This document shows positions 13,524-26,884 of a stretch of DNA of 64,000 bases, piece after piece. Origin of the DNA: Microcebus murinus. Lineage: Eukaryota > Chordata > Mammalia > Primates > Cheirogaleidae. Every line of letters begins with the position of its first letter. Within the stretch, counting starts at the first letter, position 1. Below the pieces are notes generated by a model. It saw only the letters and a program-made list of their open reading frames with translations. It searched no databases and was not told the origin of the DNA. A program made the translations under genes and the position numbers. The DNA is taken from contig NC_134108.1 in assembly GCF_040939455.1 (NCBI RefSeq), forward strand, positions 16,707,501 to 16,771,500, read 5' to 3'.

Positions 13524-14233
13524 GAAGAAGTTATAGCATTAGAAGCAACAAAATTTGACAAATGAAAATTTGGGTCAAGGAAGAAAAGCAGAAGATCATG
13601 ATATAAAGCCTGGGTGAAGGGCAGGAAGGTGGTCCCAAGGACAGAAAGGGGGAAGGAGGGACACAGAGTGGGTGGTCAGAGAGAGCAAGAGAAGACAATC
13701 AGGAGGGAGTGATGAGTTGTTATGAGGCTATACAGTTTGGGGCAGCTGGCATTGTTCAGCAAGAGGTCGCACAGGAAGGCCAGCACATTGGGAAGGGCCT
13801 CAGAGCTGGAGAGGTAAATCTAAGGTAAGCATCTAGAGTGCACAGTTCAAAGCCAAGGGCATGGGTGAGTGCCCAGGGGAGCTTGTTGGCCAGATAAACA
13901 GCCCGGGGAGCACCCACAGTAAGAGATGGGCAGAGCTGCAAAGGGCGGGTGGAAAAGGAGGAGAAACTGGAAGCCACAAAGTCACAGACACCAAGGGTAG
14001 CAAGAGAAGTGTGACCCGAAGAAAAGTCAGCAGGATGCAACATGGACTGCATGTGGGAAGAGGCCTCCAGTTTGGTTACTGTAAGGCCACTGGTCTCTGA
14101 AAGAACATTTCAGCAGGGAATGAAGACAGGGGTCAGACTTCAATGGAAAAGTTCACAACTGGGGAAGGAGAGAAACAGAATTATAGTTTAGAAGAAAGGC
14201 AAGAAGATTTTCACAGGAAAGAGAAAAACTACC

Positions 14234-14570
<337 letters not shown>

Positions 14571-14599
14571 AAGAGAAAAACTACCCATGTTTGTGCTCA

Positions 14600-14720
14600 C
14601 TCACTCCTTAATTCATTTATTCAACATTACTGAACGTCTTCTAGATGCCAGTAGAGAAGTAAAAGATCTAGAGAGATGACAACACACACTCCACAACAAT
14701 GGTAGCAGGAAAACCTAGGC
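14600..14720 (-). repeat. L2 fragment, antisense copy
   Basis: The stretch 'attcatttattcaacattactgaacgtcttctagatgcca' is the typical reversed L2 3' end. Confidence 0.6.
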
Positions 14721-15705
14721 AGTGTTGAGAATAAGTAGCAGGACACATCACCTCAACTCTGTCACTTAGGGTAGACTTCTGGGAGGGACCAAGACCACAG
14801 CTGAGGTTTTAAGGTTGAATGGAGCTTGCCCAGGTAAGGGGTTTGGCAAAAGGTGAGACAGTAAGGGACAGAGCACCCCAGTGGGCAGAGCTCCAATTTC
14901 TGAGGCTTCTCAGCATGCCAAGGGGAAACAGGGTCTGGCTGAGAAAAGGCAGGAGCTTCACCCACCTGGGGGGCAGGTGGCGAGGGATGAGTGTCCAGAC
15001 AGGCCGAGGGCAGACCACGAGGAGGGGAGGAGGACGAGGAAGGCAAGATCAGAGGTGCCAGCAAGCCAGAGAGCCACAGGCGACCAAAGCAAGGACAAGG
15101 GTCAGAGAAGTGGAACAAGGGCTTCTTCTCTGCAGTCAGAGACGAAAGGGGGTGAAGGCAGAGATCTGTGAGGAGACTTTTCTCCTGCTAACAGTCAAGA
15201 GAGTAATCAGCTTGCCAGATGAAGCAAACCTGAGAGAGAAGCTATGTCCAAGCAGAGTAAATGCTTTCCTAGAACGTTTAGAAACTATATTCGATCCACA
15301 TTATTCAACCGCAAAACACTGCCCTATCGGCTTTCTCCTTTTTTATTTATCCTCCTTTTCCATCAAGCTATATATTTTTGGCCTTTTTCACCATAAAATT
15401 GTTCAAGTGTAGTCATAGGTAATGAAAAGAAGTGAAGCTAAATCAGTGAATTTTCAACGCTGGTGAAAGACTTAGTAGAAAAGAAGTTATAAATATTGGC
15501 GAAGGTGAAGTTTGGGGATTTATTCTGGACCTTCCTGACTCTACAGATAAATAACAGAAACCCATTTTATATCTGGGTGAGAGTGAAACTTGCTCTTATT
15601 TCCAGAAGAACCACTGGAGTGCAGGTTTTAACTGCTGCTGTTTATTTAATGCTAAGGGTCGCGGTCTCCATTTGGATAAGCAATACGTTATAAGGACCTA
15701 AGGAT

Positions 15706-15940
15706 TATAGCTCAGTGGTTAGGAGCATGGGGTCTTGGCTGGGATCAAATCCCAGCTCTGCCACTCGGAAGCTGTGCAGCCCTGGGCAACTTGACTGACT
15801 TCTCTGTTCTTCAGTTCTGCTTTTGTAAATGGGAATAACAGATGAAACCATCTTAGGGTTGTTGTAAATACTACATGAGCCAATGTTGAGTGCTTAGATC
15901 AGTTTCTGACACATAACAAGAATTTAGCAAACATTATGTA
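15706..15940 (+). repeat. MIR SINE, well preserved
   Basis: It keeps the tRNA-derived head (ctcagtggttaggagcatgg, with pol III A-box-like and 'gggatcaaatccca' B-box-like sequences). The core 'ccagctctgccactcggaag' and the 3' part with 'ttagggttgttgtaaat' follow. It is a fossil SINE, not a tRNA gene. Confidence 0.88.
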
Positions 15941-16409
15941 TGATTACCTGTTTCTTTTTCAATTTTCAGTCCATATGAACCAACCCCACAAGCACTCCCT
16001 CCATAAATATACCAAGAAATAACCAGGTGGCCCAGCCTTCCTTGAACATAATGAATCTAAATAATCTTGGCACATAGCTTATTTGTCAGACATCTAGTTA
16101 ATTTTCAAATTACTGTTTTATGTGTATACCACACAAATAAAAGATTAAAGTATCATGGAAACTGCCACTAGTTTCCTATGCAGTGTCTTATTCTGCCTCT
16201 TTGCCTTAGAAAAGAACCCTTTTGTTCAGGGAAGCAATGTGCTCAGCTAAAAATGCTCACATCCCTAAACTACCTATAGCCATGGTGGTCATGTGACCCA
16301 ATTCTAGGTCCCCCTTCTTTGCTTTGCTTTATTTTTCTCCATACAACCGTTTAAAACACATGCTATTTTTTCCTATTATCTCACCATACTTTCAAATGTA
16401 AGCGGCCTG

Positions 16410-16510
16410 TAGCTCGTGCTAGTCTGTGCATTACTATCTCCCAGAGCCCGGAGGGTGCTCTCTGCACAGAGCAGATGCTCTGTAAACAGTTGCTGTGTGA
16501 AGACAAACTG
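16410..16510 (+). repeat. L2 3'-end fragment
   Basis: The pattern 'gctagtctgtgcattactatctcccagagcccggag...cagagcagatgctctgtaaacagttgctg' fits the L2 3' end. Confidence 0.5.
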
Positions 16511-18179
16511 GAATGTGGGGGGTAGGGTTTCTAGGAAAGCTTTGGGGAAGGATGTGCTTTGGCCTTTGGCCCGACTGCCTTCGCCCCTCACCCAGCTTCT
16601 GCTTCTTACCTAGAAGATGCAGCAGCCACAGGGAGGTCACGAGAGGGGAAAAAGAAACAAAACAAGAAAAAGAAAAAAAGCACAATCTGACAGTCCAGGT
16701 TCCTGAAGGCCTCCTGGAGCCAGCCTTGGATCTATCCATGACACAAGGATGTGTCTAATGAACCTCGTATTTGTTTATGTCACTATTCCGTCACGTTTTC
16801 TGTTACGTGTAGCTAACGTCGTTCCTCATAAATAGGAGTTACAATTTCCCAGCCACATTAAAAAAAAAAAAAAAGAAAACAGCCTTACTCTCTAGATATT
16901 CTTGAAAATAGCTAGTGAGTAACAAGAAATTTAGCTAATGTTCACCTTTTCAGCCAGCTGACACAAATCCAACGCTGGTATAATAAAGCAGACTGTCTCA
17001 TCAATAAGCAACGTAGATGGATATAAATAGAACAGGCTCGGATGAAAGCGCTCCCTTGGCCTCTGTTATTAAACTTTCAGTGAAAGCATATGGAGGGACC
17101 AGACAGTGTAAGAAAATAAGGATGAGTGAGGACCCAGCCAAACCAGTGACAGGGGCGGGGAGGCTTCTATCAATCTACCTATAATACCTATGTATTACAT
17201 CTACCCACCTATCTAGCTAGCTATCGTGCAGGCCAAGCACAACCAAAGGCCAGCAGCCCCACGTGGCAGGAACACCCAGGTGCTGTGGTGGCAGGTATGT
17301 TACATTCTCACCTCGTGTCTCGCCCACAAAAGACCTACCTCCTCCACCTCTCTGGTCAGAGCTAACCTCCTCTAACTGATGACGTTAAACCCTGTTAGAT
17401 GCTGGATACTGCTGGGAGAAATGAGGTATTTTTTGGAAACTGACATTTGCATCATAATTAATGCCAGATACCTCCCTCAGAAGAGGTCTTTCCTGGGGAG
17501 GAAGGAGGAAGGCACATGGAGGGGTCCCTGTGACAACTGGGGAGACTGTGGGCCTGAAGGCAGGTGTCACGGGGCCAGGGCTCGACTTCCTGCGTCGTCT
17601 GTCGCCTCTGCACCTCTGCTTCCATGGGCAGGCTGCTGCGAGGACCTGCCCACTTTCGTTTACCAAGTTCTCTTGCCTTTTGAATAAAAAGCAGAAGAAA
17701 ACTTCTGCCCATAGAACACCACTCTGACTCAGAACAAAATTTCAGCTGGCAGACACTTTGCAGACACTAACCACACACAGCCAACTGGTTTGCCAGGTCA
17801 CCCTCCAGGGATTCGACATTCAACTGCAAAGCAAACAGCGAGCATTTTGAATGTGAGGACTAGTGGAATTTTCTATTTGCATTTCCAAGTATAATGACTA
17901 AATTAGTCAATACAAACACTGCATCAGACCTACTAAAATTATAATCTGACCTAAAGATGAGTGGTACCTCACCTTTAAAAACAAACAAGAATAGCACCTC
18001 TTGGAAGATTTAATACAAAATTTAATTATCAATGTAAAAATAAGTGTCGCCATTTTGCAACCATGACAGTAATAATTGATTGATTCAAGCAAGAATTGTT
18101 AAAAGAATCTAAAACCAGTAAGTGAAAGATTGAAGAGGAACAGGGTATTCACATAGTCTGAGATTATCTCCGCACAGAA

Positions 18180-18884
18180 TATTTGCTCATTACAAAGGGG
18201 AAATTGTAACTTCTCAGAGGAAATCTGGCAGATTCTGCCTTAACCAATGATCAACGTTAACACCATCAATAATGGGACAAACAGACATCATATGCCTCCT
18301 GATGTCACTGTGGAGAAAAAAAGAAACAAAGAAGCTCAAAATGACAAAACAACTAGCCTATACCCTTAAAAAATGTCAATGTCATAAAAGACAAAGGAAG
18401 GCTAAGAAACCATTTCAGATGAAATGTGACAAAAGAGACATAAACACTATGAATAATTTTTTTAAGGTGCTAGATTGAGGAAAAAAGTGCTGTAAGAGAC
18501 ATTATTCGGACAACTAGAGAAACTTGAATGTGAACTGTATGGTAGAAAAAGTCATTGTTAAGTTTCCTGTGTGTGGTAATTATACCATGGTTCTGGAAGA
18601 GAATGTCCTTGTCCTTAGGAAATATACGCTGAAGCATTTAGGGGTGAAGGTCATGCTGTCTGCAACTTACTCTCAAGTGGGTCAGAAATAATAACTAGTG
18701 GTATTGCGTGTGTGCGTGCGTGTGTGCATGTGTGTGTGTGTGCAGGAGAGAGTAAGAGAGGGTAAATGTCAACAATCGATGAGTCTAAGTTATACAAAAG
18801 TTCACTGTACAATTCTTACAACTTTTCTGTAAGTTGAAAAATTTTCAAAAGGAAAAAGTTTTTTAAAGTTAAAAAAAAAAAAAG
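18180..18884 (+). mobile_element. L1M LINE, 3' untranslated end
   Basis: This is an L1 3' tail with familiar blocks: 'ggggaaattgtaacttctca', 'aaaaatgtcaatgtcataaa', 'acattattcggacaactaga', 'gagaatgtccttgtccttag', 'catgctgtctgcaacttact', 'acttttctgtaagttgaaaa' and a terminal A-run. A degenerate (TG)n tract (18706-18743) sits inside at the usual place. It is 5'-truncated, without ORF2, and antisense to SASH1. Confidence 0.8.
18706..18743. repeat. (TG)n simple repeat, interrupted
   Basis: The tract alternates tg with several cg and ca interruptions, within the L1 3' end. Confidence 0.9.
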
Positions 18885-20581
18885 AGTACCATAGTTTCCA
18901 AGAACCATTAATAGAGAAATGAAGGGAAATGTTTTAAAATTTTCAAATTGTTTATAAACACACAAGTTTGAATCCTTTAGAAGTACAGAAGCAAAATGGC
19001 AGTGTAGAGTAGAGAGGGCGTGTGTGTGTCTGTGTGTTTGACATTTTTTGTTAACCTCAGAGGAGGCCGTCAGTCTCCCTCTTGGCCACAAGAGTCATGC
19101 CACATTTTACTAAGTAAAGGATATAAACACGGAAAGAATGACTCCCCCACAACTGAGGGGAAGGACTGCCCGGCCTAACTAAGGTTAGAACAAATTTGGT
19201 GAGTCACTTCCTCTTAGGAAGAAGGACAAACATTTCTCGTTTCCTGAAGGATTCAGAGATTCTGATGAACACCTAAGCTCTCTGCCTGACTCATGCTATG
19301 TAAGGAGTAAACTAGGTTAGGAGAAACTACAGCCCATTTGCTCAGGGCTTGCACACTCCCATGGTATCTCCAAGTTCAAAACCAAGGTCAACTAGAATCT
19401 CTTGTCCGTGCCAGCCTCCACCTTGCTAGGTACCTGAGAGCACACGATGCCACCAAAACAGAAGAGTTCATGTTATATCCGCATTTATCCTCTAAACTCG
19501 AGTGGGCAACACCTTGGTTTTCTTTGGCACATCACCCCCAACGTTCCTCAGTCCTAAACGAAACCTACATAGCCTCTGGAGTTTACAATTGCAGCTTCCT
19601 GGCAAAGCAGTCTTCCCCGCTGAAGCTGCCTGGTGCCAGCAGCACACACACGTGGACGGATTAGGCAGAGCTGTGCCCTAAAGCACACACACGCTCTCCC
19701 AATGTGTGCCTTTCATTCCAGAAATACTTTATTCCTAAACCACTTCTATGCCTCCCTTGGCATGAACGGTACAAGTGGCTCTGAGCCAGAGGAAGTGTCT
19801 GTTTAGAGGTGTGGACTTTCTTTAAATTTCTTTACCTCAGAAGATCACAAACAGAACATTCTGGTATAATTATGATAGAATAAAGTAGAAGAGGAAAAGG
19901 TTATGGGGGAAAAAAAAAACCCATTTGTTTTATTTTTGATTTTGTTTTATTTAAGTTGCCTAAAAGAAATACTGGAAACACAAGATAAAACATAAAATTA
20001 TCTTCCACGAGAGTGGAAATTACAGGGTTTAAGTTTGGGCAGGGCAGGAAAAATATTACCTTTACCAGGAAAGGTCAGTGATCATTTGCCATCTTCTGAC
20101 ACACCCGTTTATTCTTGTTTTAAGGTCATTTACCAAAGGTCATTTACCAAATGAGGTACAGGGGAGGGTTTTTTAATTATTGTTTTATTCTGGAACACAC
20201 AGTATTTTACTTTTGTCCCTTGCTTCTTGATAAATTTCACCCTATATTAAAAATTAATGCAAAAGTTGAAAACTTTGTGGCTAACTTACCTGTCCTTTCC
20301 CTTTCTCTATGTTAACAACCAGGCATTTATTTAGGGTTCACTCACAGCAAGCAGTGTGAAATCAATAACTCCTCGCAGAACCCTTAGGCATCACCAGTCG
20401 GATTACAAAACACACTGTCACCCACCCACATACATGTACACACACACAACATATGAAGGAAAATGACATCAAACTCCATATAGTACATACGCACAGGATC
20501 GCCTGTTGGATTTCCTTCAGTATGGACCTGAAAGACACCTTCTTGGAAAGTCTGATCCTGGGCAGAGGGAGGAAAACTTAC

Positions 20582-20631
20582 TTTCTTTCCACTTCGGGTG
20601 TTGACACGGCGCTGCAGAAGCCAAGCGACTC
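20582..20631 (-). CDS. SASH1: SASH1 coding exon 4 (50 bp)
   Basis: This minus-strand exon encodes ESLGFCSAVSTPEVER plus two bases (aa) of a split lysine codon, continuing the SASH1 reading frame from exon 3. The acceptor is tcttctctcgtag (minus strand) and the donor is a strong gtaagt (20576-20581). It starts in phase 0 and ends in phase 2, so exon 5 is expected to begin with g to complete Lys and then read on toward the SLY-domain region. Exon 5 is not in the window. Because the exon is 50 bp, skipping it alone or with exon 3 (101 bp together) would shift the frame. A branch-point-like ctgac lies about 20 nt before the acceptor AG. The sequence is intact, with no stop codons. Confidence 0.92.
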
Positions 20632-20764
20632 CTACGAGAGAAGATTCGTGTTGTCAGTGTGGGCAGAGCAGCAGGCTTCATCTCATTTGTACAGAATATC
20701 ACTTAAAAAAAAAAAAAAAAAGAAGGCAGAAGCAAAAATAGATGATTAAAGTCATTGTGCTTAC
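20632..20764 (-). other. SASH1: SASH1 intron 3 (133 bp, complete)
   Basis: This is a complete, very short intron with gtaagc at its 5' end and ctctcgtag at its 3' end on the minus strand. Its middle holds an unbroken run of 17 T on the transcribed-sense strand (A at 20705-20721), well upstream of the real acceptor. That run is far enough from the AG not to be its ordinary polypyrimidine tract. A cactgacaac motif on the minus strand is a reasonable branch site. No repeat element is recognisable inside. It contrasts with the roughly 40-kb intron just upstream in the transcript. Confidence 0.9.
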
Positions 20765-20815
20765 TTCGATCTGGGACCGCAGCTGAAGTGACGTGGGACT
20801 GGCATCGGGTTTCTC
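20765..20815 (-). CDS. SASH1: SASH1 coding exon 3 (51 bp, 17 codons)
   Basis: This very short minus-strand exon encodes EKPDASPTSLQLRSQIE, which directly follows the exon 2 sequence in the SASH1 protein. The acceptor on the minus strand is a pyrimidine-rich tract ending ctgttctgttttag, and the donor is gtaagc (20759-20764). Length 51 with phase 0 at both ends makes it a symmetric exon: inclusion or skipping leaves the frame intact. The encoded peptide is Ser/Pro/Thr-rich and probably a flexible linker ahead of the SLY region; no catalytic or binding motif is visible. It is about 39.9 kb from exon 2 and only 133 bp from exon 4. At 51 bp it is too short to be seen as a free-standing ORF; its identity rests on splice sites, frame continuity and remembered protein sequence. 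Confidence 0.92.
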
Positions 20816-21707
20816 CTAAAACAGAACAGATGCCGGTTTAATGAGACTTCCAAACGTGGCACACACCAGAAAGACCAAACGATGTGTAAGAAGAGAAGGA
20901 AGGATTCTGGGGACGCTGGGGTATAGAATGGGAGGAGATGGCGGCGATAAACAGCTTTTCTGGAAAAACTAAAGTACTTTTAAAATGAGAGATCTGGCCT
21001 CTTAAAATTGAACTGTTTTCCAAACTTCAATGCTAGACACTGCTGACAATTTTATTGCATAAGAAAACAGCACAATCTAGCTGAACCGCACTGACAGTTA
21101 ATGGTGAAATAATTCTCCAGATATATTAATAACTAGACCATCACTAGGACACTGAATTACTGCAATCCTTTTGATTTCAGTTATTTTTCAATAACAATAG
21201 AGATTCAATCTGATTTCAAAGTTCTAAATAGAGTTAGAGTGCTAGGCAATGTAGGACTAGTCAGTGCCTTTTGGAAGTTGGAATGCTAACTCGATGTTAT
21301 CTTGCAGCCTGAAAAATCACATACTCCTGTAAGACAAATGAACCAGTCCAACTGGAAATTTAAAACCAAAAACTCTCAGCCTCCAGTCAATAAATGAAAT
21401 ATAAATGTGTGATATTATGAGTGCACTGAAAAAAAATCATTAAATTTTGAAAGAGAAGCAGAGGCATCAAATAATTTTAGATATAGGTATTAATTTTTTA
21501 ATTTAATTTTAGGTATAACACCTCCATTTTAAGGTTAAAGGAGGCTTTATCCCCTTTGAAAGTAAAAGGTAAGAAATAAACCATTTACCTATGATGAAAA
21601 TAAATTATGCAAATTATGCATTCTTACATGCATCTAATTGTTCGATTTATTAAAGTTGCCATATTTCATCATTAACACGAAACTAGACCAATATTAAGAA
21701 ACTTATT

Positions 21708-22074
<367 letters not shown>

Positions 22075-22109
22075 TCAGAGTAAAGTTATACATTTAAATA
22101 GGGAAGAAG

Positions 22110-22246
22110 AATCTGGCACAAATGTAGAGTGTCAAAGTGAATGTGAATGTTCATGTGGTTGACAACATTGTACTATACACTTGGAAACTGCTGGGAGGGT
22201 GAATTTTCTGTTATGTGTATTTTTGCCACAATTAAAAAAAAAATGA
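22110..22246 (+). repeat. L1M 3'-end fragment
   Basis: The pattern 'aatgtgaatgttcatgtggttgacaacattgtactatacacttgg' then 'gaattttctgttatgtgtatttttgccacaatt' plus an A-run matches old L1 3' ends. Confidence 0.7.
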
Positions 22247-23218
22247 ATGTGCTGGGATAAGTACATCTGAGAATAGGATGATTGTGGCCAAGCGGCCTGA
22301 AAGAGAAAAGTGTTTTAAGGGACTGGCGACACACAACCCCCCAACCAACAGCCCCCCCATCCTTATTTATTATAAGATAACACAGTGGTGTGAAAGCCCC
22401 ATAGAACTTCTCTCTCATTAACGTCTTCCTGATTTTCATTTGCTGCCGTTGTTCATAAGGGACATATTTAAATTTCTCTACCAAACTTGAAAGACCATTT
22501 TTACAAAATAGTACATAGAAAATGTTTGAGCTCTATTCCAAGTGCAATTGGTAGCGTGTCAGACTCAGGTGCAATTAACAAAGGGGCTATATACTTTGGA
22601 TATTCCTGGTACTTACAGACCTATCACAATTCCTCAACATTTAACCTTTTAGCATCTCATAGAGAAATTTACAAACTTAAACAGCAGGAGGTAAATTTTT
22701 AAACCTAAATCTTCCCTATTCATGAGTTGGTACAGAGACCCCAGAATGCTGATGAGATCTGTCATTTCCTCTGAAATTTTCTCTGAAACTGCCCCTTTAC
22801 CACCCAATTGCAGCCCATTCTATGACCATCAACAAAAATGACTGATTCAACTCCCCTCCCCTCCTCAATTCTCACCTTTTCTTCAAGCTCTAAGTTTCTA
22901 CCTCACTAAGTAATAGTTATGATAGGGAATTATCTTCTATTCTTCTATAGTATATGTTCATCTGCATTTTTCCAATAGATTTTATTTGTTGAATGTACCA
23001 TTTGTCATGTCATATCATAAATGTAACATGTATGGTATATTATACAAAATATACCTGTTCCTATGTACAAAGTGGTTGTTTGCTAACCATTTTAGATGTG
23101 GGATGGATGATTTAAAAAAGCAGCATTTTAAACACTTCAGCTTAACATGTTACTTTGTTACTTTTAATAGGCATTTGATTGTGTTTCAGTTACTTAAAAT
23201 ATAATTGTTTACAGAGGC

Positions 23219-23332
23219 CGGGGTCTGGTAATGTTGCCCAGGCTGGAGTGCAGTGGCTATTCACACTGTAACCTTGAACTTCTGGGCTGAGGTCAATCTT
23301 CAGCCTGCCAAGTAGCTGGGACTACACGTGCT
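23219..23332 (-). repeat. 7SL-derived monomer (FLAM/FAM-like), antisense
   Basis: In reverse complement it reads gtagtcccagctacttgg ... gtgaatagccactgcactcc ... cctgggcaacat. The 'gtgaatagccactgcactcc' block belongs to 7SL RNA and the earliest free Alu monomers and was lost from later Alus. There is no second monomer and no A-tail. Confidence 0.7.
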
Positions 23333-23919
23333 CTTGACTGCGACTGTGTCTTTACCTGCATCAGCTTGGTTTAGCTACTTTTTAAGAAATTAGTTGGGTG
23401 TGTAGTTTGATGTATAATTTATTAAAATTCATACACTGAAATGATGGAGCCAGGCAATGTTTTCATGCGGAACATTTGCTTTATCATGGACAGCTTCTTG
23501 ACTCAAAACAGGAGATCTTGTACAAAGATATCTCTAGTGAATTTTCTTTTTAGAACATACAACAAAATAATTTTTTTCAGAGCACATCTTATTAATTTTA
23601 TCCCTGAAGGAAAAGAGACTACAGTCATCATTTAGAAGCAGTTTTTAGAGCAAACACACCCTAAAGTAAAAATATTACACAACTGAGAAGTTTGTAAAAT
23701 TGTCCACTAAGTTAAGGAAACTATGTGACACTGGGAAAGAAAAGCAGAATGGACTATTGGCAAAATTCCATTATCATCATAAAAGAACCTAAGAGTAATA
23801 ACTATCATGTACCACGTGGCTATTATAAAATGTATAAAACATATAAAAATATATAATAAAAAATACAGCAAACCCTCATGGACCCACCATCCAGTGTGAG
23901 AAACAGAACACTACAAGTA

Positions 23920-24255
<336 letters not shown>

Positions 24256-24944
24256 AACACTACTAGTAGAATTAAATCAAGCAGATGTTCTGATATACAC
24301 TTGGGTAATACATCTTGTGGGCAGAATGGGAAACAAGTCTTAGTAGATGCGTTGTTACACACATAGAAGGAAGAAGTGCTGGATGGCCTTTTGTTCTGTT
24401 TATCACTGGAAAAAGATAATTAGATTTTTTTCATGGCACAATGTGGAGTGAGAAGGTGTGATGGAGTCAGACAGGAGGAGCAGTGGCCATGTGTGCAGCA
24501 GCAAAGGGTGCTGTTCTCATAACAAAAGAATGAAGGATTCAGGTCAAGATGGACAGAGAAAGTCTCCTTGACATCTCCCTTTCTTGTTTAGTTTCCAGAG
24601 CAAGATGCCCGCTTCTCTGCCCCTAAGAAACAGCGTAAAGGAGTGAAAGAGGCAGAAAGGCACAGTCCTGGCAGCCCAGCAGAGGAGAGGAAGCAATGAC
24701 GGGGGAAGGTGGATAAGATTTGCAGGGATGCCCCTGACTGCCCAGCCACAACTCCTGCACTCAGAGCACCAACGGTCCACGACATAACTCCTGATTTGGA
24801 AGTCGTGCGGGCAGAAATAATAAAAATTGTGAACACCATCAACACACAGTCATCGAGTTTATGTGTAACTTTTGAGCGTGTTATAGAAGAAATGGTCACT
24901 GAGAATTAAGATTCTTCTCTCCCTCCCTATTGCAGTTACTACTG

Positions 24945-25440
24945 CCAAACATGGTGGCACCAACCAACAAGCATTTTATGGCGCTCACAGAATCTGTGGG
25001 TAAGAAGTCAGAAAGGCACCAGCAGGAAGGCGTGTCTCTCAGTGTCTGGGTCTCAGCTGGGCAGACTCGAAGGCTGCGGGTGATTACTGGTTGGGGCTGT
25101 AATCACCAGAAAGCTCATCCGGGGTCTGGAGGCTGACGCTGGCTGACGGCTGGGACCTGAGCAGGGACGGGAGAACACCTATCTGTGGGTGCTCTGCGGG
25201 CTGCCAGGGCGCCCCCATAGCACGATGCTGGGTTGCAAGAGCAAGTGTACGGAGAGAGCCAGACAGAAGCTGTATTACCTCTTATAACGTATAACACAGC
25301 CTCCTGTGGTGTGACGTCTGTGGTCTGCCAGAGTCGCCAGCCCCCCCAGGGCACGGCCCCACCTCTCTCTTGGTGAGAAGAGTGCCAAAGTCACATTGTA
25401 AGAACAGCATTGGAGGGGCCAGATGGGCCCGCTTGTAATT
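24945..25440 (+). mobile_element. MLT1-type MaLR LTR (degraded)
   Basis: The order 'agcattttatggcgctcacagaatctgtgggtaagaagtc', 'gtctgggtctcagctggg', 'ggttggggctgtaatcaccagaaagctca' and 'agccagacagaagctgtattacctcttataac' follows the MLT1 LTR. It is diverged, non-coding and antisense to SASH1. Confidence 0.6.
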
Positions 25441-25639
25441 TTTCAAGATGAGGAATGAGATGAAATCATTTATTCATGACAATGTCTGTAAGGATTACTT
25501 GGTGGATTTTACAGAGTTTACTCAAGTAGCTTATCCCTGGCAACGTATTTCAGTCCACACCTATCACTTAAAAGTCAAAGTATCGCATTGTTTTAGGCTA
25601 CAATGATCATCTTTCTCATTTCAAACCTAAAATTATTTT

Positions 25640-25815
25640 AAAAAAAACAAAAACTCAAATATACAAAAGTAAAGAGAACAGTACAATGAACTCCCAAATT
25701 CCTATTAGCCGGCTCTAATAATGATCAACTCAGAGTCAACTTTGTTTACCCTATACCTCCACCCTTGCTGCAACTCTACGCCACTTTACTTTGAAGAAAA
25801 TTCCAGACATTAGAT
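25640..25815 (+). repeat. Old L1M fragment
   Basis: The stretch 'aagtaaagagaacagtacaatgaactccc...ttgaagaaaattccagacattagatcatg' is a common ancient L1 3' region motif series. Confidence 0.55.
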
Positions 25816-26459
25816 CATGAAATAGCAACATTTTAAAGTTAAGGATTAGATATCAGAGTTTCTTGGGTCTTAACTGCTGCTCAATCTTGAACAAATGTCT
25901 CAATCACCAGAATTTGACTGTTTCCTAGCACTGGAGGCCTTTTTTTGGCCACTGCAGGAAAAAAAAAACATATTAATGAAATTTAGATGTTGCAAAAGAA
26001 CATGAAGAAACGCATTGCAAAGTAGAATGCAACAGAAATGGGTTCATTAGAAAATTACTCACTCTTGTTTCCCAAATGTAAATCTTTTATCCTTTTATCC
26101 TTTTACATTTGAGTCTGATATGCTCATTGACTTTGCCTTGACTATTCTAAGCAGTATTGAGTGAGAAATAACTCCATAATTTGGGCCATGTTCAATGTCG
26201 GGATCCAGAATGACCTGGGAGATGGCCATATAACACTGGTGGCTGAACATGAACCTATAAGTTAGGGTATTGTAAGTTAGTCGGAAATTTTTTAAAATAA
26301 ATAAAAAAGGAAAGTGGATTGTGAAACATGACCTATAGATTAAACTGTTCATCGTTATACCACATATGCATATTCGTTAAGAAAGACAGCTATCATTAAC
26401 AACATTTCAAACTCTTAAAGAAACCTCCCCAACTTAATGAAGTATAACAGTGAATATTA

Positions 26460-26640
26460 AACCAAAATATAAACATATCTGTGCATGCATGTTTGTATGT
26501 CTATATATGTATGTATGCATGTATAGGAAAAGGTCTAAGAGGATATGCACCAAATGTTAACATGTTATCTATGTTTCTGTTCTTACTGCACTTGTTATAA
26601 GCATGTAGTGCTACATTACTTCCATTATTTGTTTCTAAAA
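26460..26640 (+). repeat. Old L1M 3'-region fragment with degenerate (TG/TA) tract
   Basis: The series 'gtgcatgcatgtttgtatgtctatatatg' then 'ggaaaaggtctaagaggatatgcaccaaatgttaac' corresponds to L1M 3' untranslated sequence. Confidence 0.5.
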
Positions 26641-26884
26641 CTGAAAGATCAGCTTAAAAATACAATCTCCACTTCCTATATATATTTTTAAATTATCCAC
26701 ACATGTTTATAATGCACAAGAAAATATCTAAAAGGATTCTTACAACCCAATGGACTATATTTCTCAATTTTTCAAGCATAACTTTGATAATAATTTAAGT
26801 TGTATCCCAACAGTTAAACTAAAAATAAAAAAACCTATCTAAGAAATATTAAAACTTAATTTCTATGTATTAAAATCCATTCTT

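Noticed and set aside
15706..15790. tRNA-like head with A-box and B-box sequences
   Set aside because: It continues into a MIR core and 3' end, and the cloverleaf is not intact; it is a SINE, not a tRNA gene.
22541..22575. tRNA-like string (gtgcaattggtagcgtgtcagactc)
   Set aside because: There is no matching acceptor stem or B box around it; chance similarity.
24709..24909. 66-codon plus-strand frame with a protein-like composition ending in EEMVTEN
   Set aside because: It is short, has no recognisable family and no splice signals, and lies directly before an MLT1-type LTR. Chance or an old repeat is more likely.
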